Origin: Chryseobacterium shigense
GTDB lineage: Bacteria > Bacteroidota > Bacteroidia > Flavobacteriales > Weeksellaceae
Direction: 5' to 3'
Length of the DNA: 64,000 bases
Assembly: GCF_014207845.1 (NCBI RefSeq)
Contig: NZ_JACHLC010000001.1
Location: 1,364,001-1,428,000, forward strand
The number at the start of each line of letters is the position of its first letter. Position 1 is the first letter of the stretch. Of the stretch, positions 61,527 through 64,000 are shown piece by piece. Position numbers and translations under genes: made by a program. The notes under the pieces are model-generated. The model was given only the letters and a program-made list of their open reading frames with translations. It had not been told where the DNA came from and searched no databases.

Positions 61527-61716
61527 GGCTAAAGCCATATGGATCTATACAATTAGGCGGGCTAAAGCCCGCTCCTATTGAATATTTTTCTTAATGCACC
61601 ACGATTGACGAAAAGGAAAACAGGCTCCTTTACAATACTATAATAACAATTAATCATCAATAGAAATGGGCTTTAGCCCATTTACAATAATGAACATACT
61701 CCAATGGCTTTAGCCA
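61527..61716. repeat. Cluster of four GGCTAAAGCC palindromes
   Basis: Palindromes occur at 61527-61536 (GGCTAAAGCC), 61557-61572 (GCGGGCTAAAGCCCGC), 61664-61683 (AAATGGGCTTTAGCCCATTT) and 61705-61716 (TGGCTTTAGCCA). The first and last, and the two middle ones, are inverted relative to each other, giving nested symmetry. The rest of this 367-base gap (61443-61809) holds only two terminators and no gene. Confidence 0.75.
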
Positions 61717-61757
61717 AAACCTATATGGTAAATCTTGAATCATCATCTGCCAACAAA

Positions 61758-61787
61758 AAAAGCGCATCAGAAATCTGATACGCTTTT
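61758..61787 (-). terminator. Terminator of the RND permease gene
   Basis: The 13-base arms AAAAGCGCATCAG and CTGATACGCTTTT have one position that pairs as G-U on the minus strand. T residues follow on that strand. Confidence 0.8.
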
Positions 61788-61809
61788 CGGTTAATTAAGG
61801 TTAAATATT

Positions 61810-64000
61810 TTAGTCTACGTGCTTAGTAGTAAATCCATCTTCACTTAGCTCTTTATGTACATAATCTGCCTTCATTTCAGATTCATAATCTACTTTTTCA
61901 TGTTTGCCCATTCTTCGTAGAATAGAATCAAACAGAGAGTATACTACCGGTACGATAATCAAGGTAAGGAATAGAGACGATGTCAAACCACCGATAACTA
62001 CCCATGCAAGACCTTTGTTCATCTCCGCTCCTGCTCCTGTTGCCAATGCAATTGGTAACATACCGAAGATCATCGCAATCGTTGTCATCAGGATCGGACG
62101 AAGACGGGCGTGGTTAGCCTGTACTAATGCATCATGCGTATTGGCACCTGCTTCTTTTCTGGCATTCGTAAAGTCTACGATCAGAATCGCGTTTTTCGCA
62201 ACAAGACCGATCAACATGATCATACCCAGCATCGTAAAGATGTTCAGTGAATTCGCAGTTAAGGCAAGGATCACCATTACCCCGATCATTGCCAGCGGAA
62301 TGGAGAACAATACCACGAACGGATATACGAAACTGTCATACAAGGAAACCATTACCAGGTATACCAATACGATAGCTGCCAATAAAGCAATACCCAACGT
62401 ACCGAAACCTTCCTGCTGGTTTTCCATATCACCACTCCAGATGTAATCTACCCCTACAGGTTTGTTTTTGCTGGTCATGAACTGGTTCGCCCACTCATTA
62501 GCTACGTCACCTACAGGTCTACCCACTGCTTTTGCTCTTACTTTTACAGAAGGAGATTTATCTCTACGTTCAAGCAAACTCGGTCCTGAACCCATTTTTA
62601 CATCTGCAAACTGGCTCAAACGAACCTGCTGTCCCTGTGGATTGGTAAACATAAGGTTTTTAACATCATCAATGGATTGTCTGTTCGCATCACCGAAACG
62701 GATATTGATATCATATTCATATTCTCCTGCTCTGAATTTACCGTCTGTATTTCCGTTGAATGCAGTCTGCATCGTTTGTCCTACACTTGAAAGATTCAAC
62801 CCTAAAGATGCCATTTTATCCCTGTCTATGTTTACCTGAACTTCCGGGTTACCTGTATCGGTTGATAATTCGGCATCTACTGCTCCGGGAACTTTTTTCA
62901 GTAATTCTAAAATTCTCGTAGCTTCTTTTACTGCTGTTGCATTATCCGGGGCTGTCACTACCATTTCAATCGGCGCATTTTCAGCACCCATGATACCAAT
63001 TGGAGCGGTTTTAAATTCAACACCTGTGAATTTCTCTTCCAGCTCTCTTTTTATTTTTGCAGCCTTGATATTCGTACTTTCGGAACGTTCAGACTTATCT
63101 GTTAAGTTTACCTGAACCTCAGACTGGTAAGTTGTAGCCTGCGCCCCACCAAAACCTGTTGACTGCTGACCAACTGTTGTAATCAGGTCAACAACATCTT
63201 TATCGTTTCTTAAAAACTTCTCAACATCTAATGTTAACTGGTTTGTTTTTTCAACGGTTGCATCTTTTGATAATTCCATCTGAACAAGGAACTGTCCACG
63301 GTCAATCGGAGGGAAGAATTCCCCACCAATGAAGCCGAATGCAACTAACATGAATGAAGCAATCAGGATAACAAATGTAATTACTACTGTTGATATTCTT
63401 CTTAAAGTGGATTTCAGACACCATTCAAGGATTCCCGTGATCCAGTGTGTGAATTTATCAATTAAACCTTCAAACCAAAGGATGAATTTCTGGAACCAGT
63501 TTTTACCTGTTAAATGCTCTAGTTTACCAAATCTTGATGATAACCACGGGATAATGGTAAATGAGGCCAACAATGATAACATTGTTGCAATAACCACTGT
63601 GACGCAGAACTGGGCAAGGATATTGGCCACAAGACCTGAACTCATCGCAATCGGTAAGAATACCACCACAATTACCAAAGTAATCGCTGCAACGGTAAAC
63701 CCGATCTCTGAAGCTCCATCGTAAGCCGCTCTGATCTTGCTTTTACCCATCTCCATGTGACGGTAAATGTTTTCAAGTACCACAATGGCATCATCCACAA
63801 GGATACCTACCACAAGTGACAACCCAAGTAAACTCATCAAGTTTAGGGTATATCCCATTAAATTCATTCCGATGAACGTTGCCACCAATGAAGCCGGGAT
63901 GGAAACCATTACGATGAATGCGTTTCTGATACTGTGAAGGAATAACAACATTACAATTGCCACGAGAATAATCGCTAAGAATAAGTCGAAAATAACGTGG
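61810..64000 (-). CDS. RND efflux permease (AcrB-like), C-terminal part
   Basis: The gene enters from beyond the right edge; about 730 residues are visible, and the in-frame GTG at 63963 is internal. The visible part starts within the membrane segment LFLAIILVAIVMLLFLHSIRNA of the first half. It then shows GILVDDAIVVLENIYRHME with the paired aspartates of the proton relay. Both periplasmic porter regions and the second membrane half (VSLYDSFVYPFVVLFSIPLAMIG, MLIGLVAKNAILIVDF) follow. It is a hydrophobe/amphiphile efflux-type permease exporting drugs or bile-like compounds with a periplasmic adaptor and outer-membrane channel. Partner genes are outside the window. Confidence 0.92.
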   Translation of the reverse strand, partial: HVIFDLFLAIILVAIVMLLFLHSIRNAFIVMVSIPASLVATFIGMNLMGYTLNLMSLLGLSLVVGILVDDAIVVLENIYRHMEMGKSKIRAAYDGASEIGFTVAAITLVIVVVFLPIAMSSGLVANILAQFCVTVVIATMLSLLASFTIIPWLSSRFGKLEHLTGKNWFQKFILWFEGLIDKFTHWITGILEWCLKSTLRRISTVVITFVILIASFMLVAFGFIGGEFFPPIDRGQFLVQMELSKDATVEKTNQLTLDVEKFLRNDKDVVDLITTVGQQSTGFGGAQATTYQSEVQVNLTDKSERSESTNIKAAKIKRELEEKFTGVEFKTAPIGIMGAENAPIEMVVTAPDNATAVKEATRILELLKKVPGAVDAELSTDTGNPEVQVNIDRDKMASLGLNLSSVGQTMQTAFNGNTDGKFRAGEYEYDINIRFGDANRQSIDDVKNLMFTNPQGQQVRLSQFADVKMGSGPSLLERRDKSPSVKVRAKAVGRPVGDVANEWANQFMTSKNKPVGVDYIWSGDMENQQEGFGTLGIALLAAIVLVYLVMVSLYDSFVYPFVVLFSIPLAMIGVMVILALTANSLNIFTMLGMIMLIGLVAKNAILIVDFTNARKEAGANTHDALVQANHARLRPILMTTIAMIFGMLPIALATGAGAEMNKGLAWVVIGGLTSSLFLTLIIVPVVYSLFDSILRRMGKHEKVDYESEMKADYVHKELSEDGFTTKHVD

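Noticed and set aside
61904..62446. 180-residue plus-strand frame in the RND permease gene
   Set aside because: Shadow of a highly conserved permease; repetitive Ile/Thr/Ala composition.

Overview
The window looks like chromosomal DNA of a Chryseobacterium-like member of the Flavobacteriia (Bacteroidota). The signs are low GC content, many promoters of the Bacteroidota type (TTG, 16-21 bases, TAnnTTTG), F-type ATP synthase genes without atpD/atpC beside them, small outer-membrane beta-barrel proteins with MKK...AQ signal peptides, an M36 metallopeptidase and typical flavobacterial palindromic intergenic repeats. I see no rRNA, tRNA, CRISPR array, prophage, insertion sequence or plasmid function. 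Both ends cut genes: an M36 peptidase on the left and an RND efflux permease on the right.

Layout. 1-2.7 kb: truncated peptidase, clpS and a CNNM/CBS membrane protein. 2.8-8.2 kb: leftward F1Fo operon (small membrane protein, atpB, E, F, H, A, G). 8.4-9.8 kb: ffh. 9.8-12.9 kb: four outer-membrane beta-barrel genes. 12.9-17.8 kb: phoH, SAM hydrolase-like gene, a 2-oxoacid dehydrogenase E2 and a ClC transporter. 18-19.3 kb: rpsF-rpsR-rplI, followed by about 450 bases that look like decayed coding DNA. 19.8-24.9 kb: aldehyde dehydrogenase, thioredoxin-like protein, lipid A-type acyltransferase plus glycosyltransferase, exonuclease, apaG. 25-29.1 kb: odhA-odhB of the TCA cycle. 29.2-31 kb: SRPBCC protein and a beta-barrel protein. 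31.2-36.6 kb: leftward glycogen genes glgB, an unknown gene, glgA and glgC.

36.8-50.8 kb is the most interesting part. It begins with a glycogen-binding-like module fused to an esterase and an M17 aminopeptidase. Next comes a rightward run with its own promoter: ATP-grasp ligase, esterase, second ATP-grasp ligase, GCS2/YbdK carboxylate-amine ligase and class I glutamine amidotransferase. After a palindromic repeat and a terminator there is a third, divergent ATP-grasp-like protein. Then follow cyanophycin synthetase (leftward) and, divergent from it, cyanophycinase and an isoaspartyl peptidase. Together these could make, store and recycle an amide-linked nitrogen reserve, and the ligase run could build a further small peptide-like product of unknown structure.

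50.8-64 kb holds mixed housekeeping and accessory genes: YtxH, methyltransferase, GNAT, PH-SHOCT protein, hisS, a short SSB with an HRDC protein, an HPP membrane protein, TIGR01777 epimerase, nudK, a lipoprotein, a DUF2306-like protein, a small membrane protein, an unknown gene, a J-domain/KTSC fusion, a cluster of GGCTAAAGCC palindromes and the RND permease.

All calls come from reading the sequence and translations. No database search was run, so family names rest on motifs and remembered family features.
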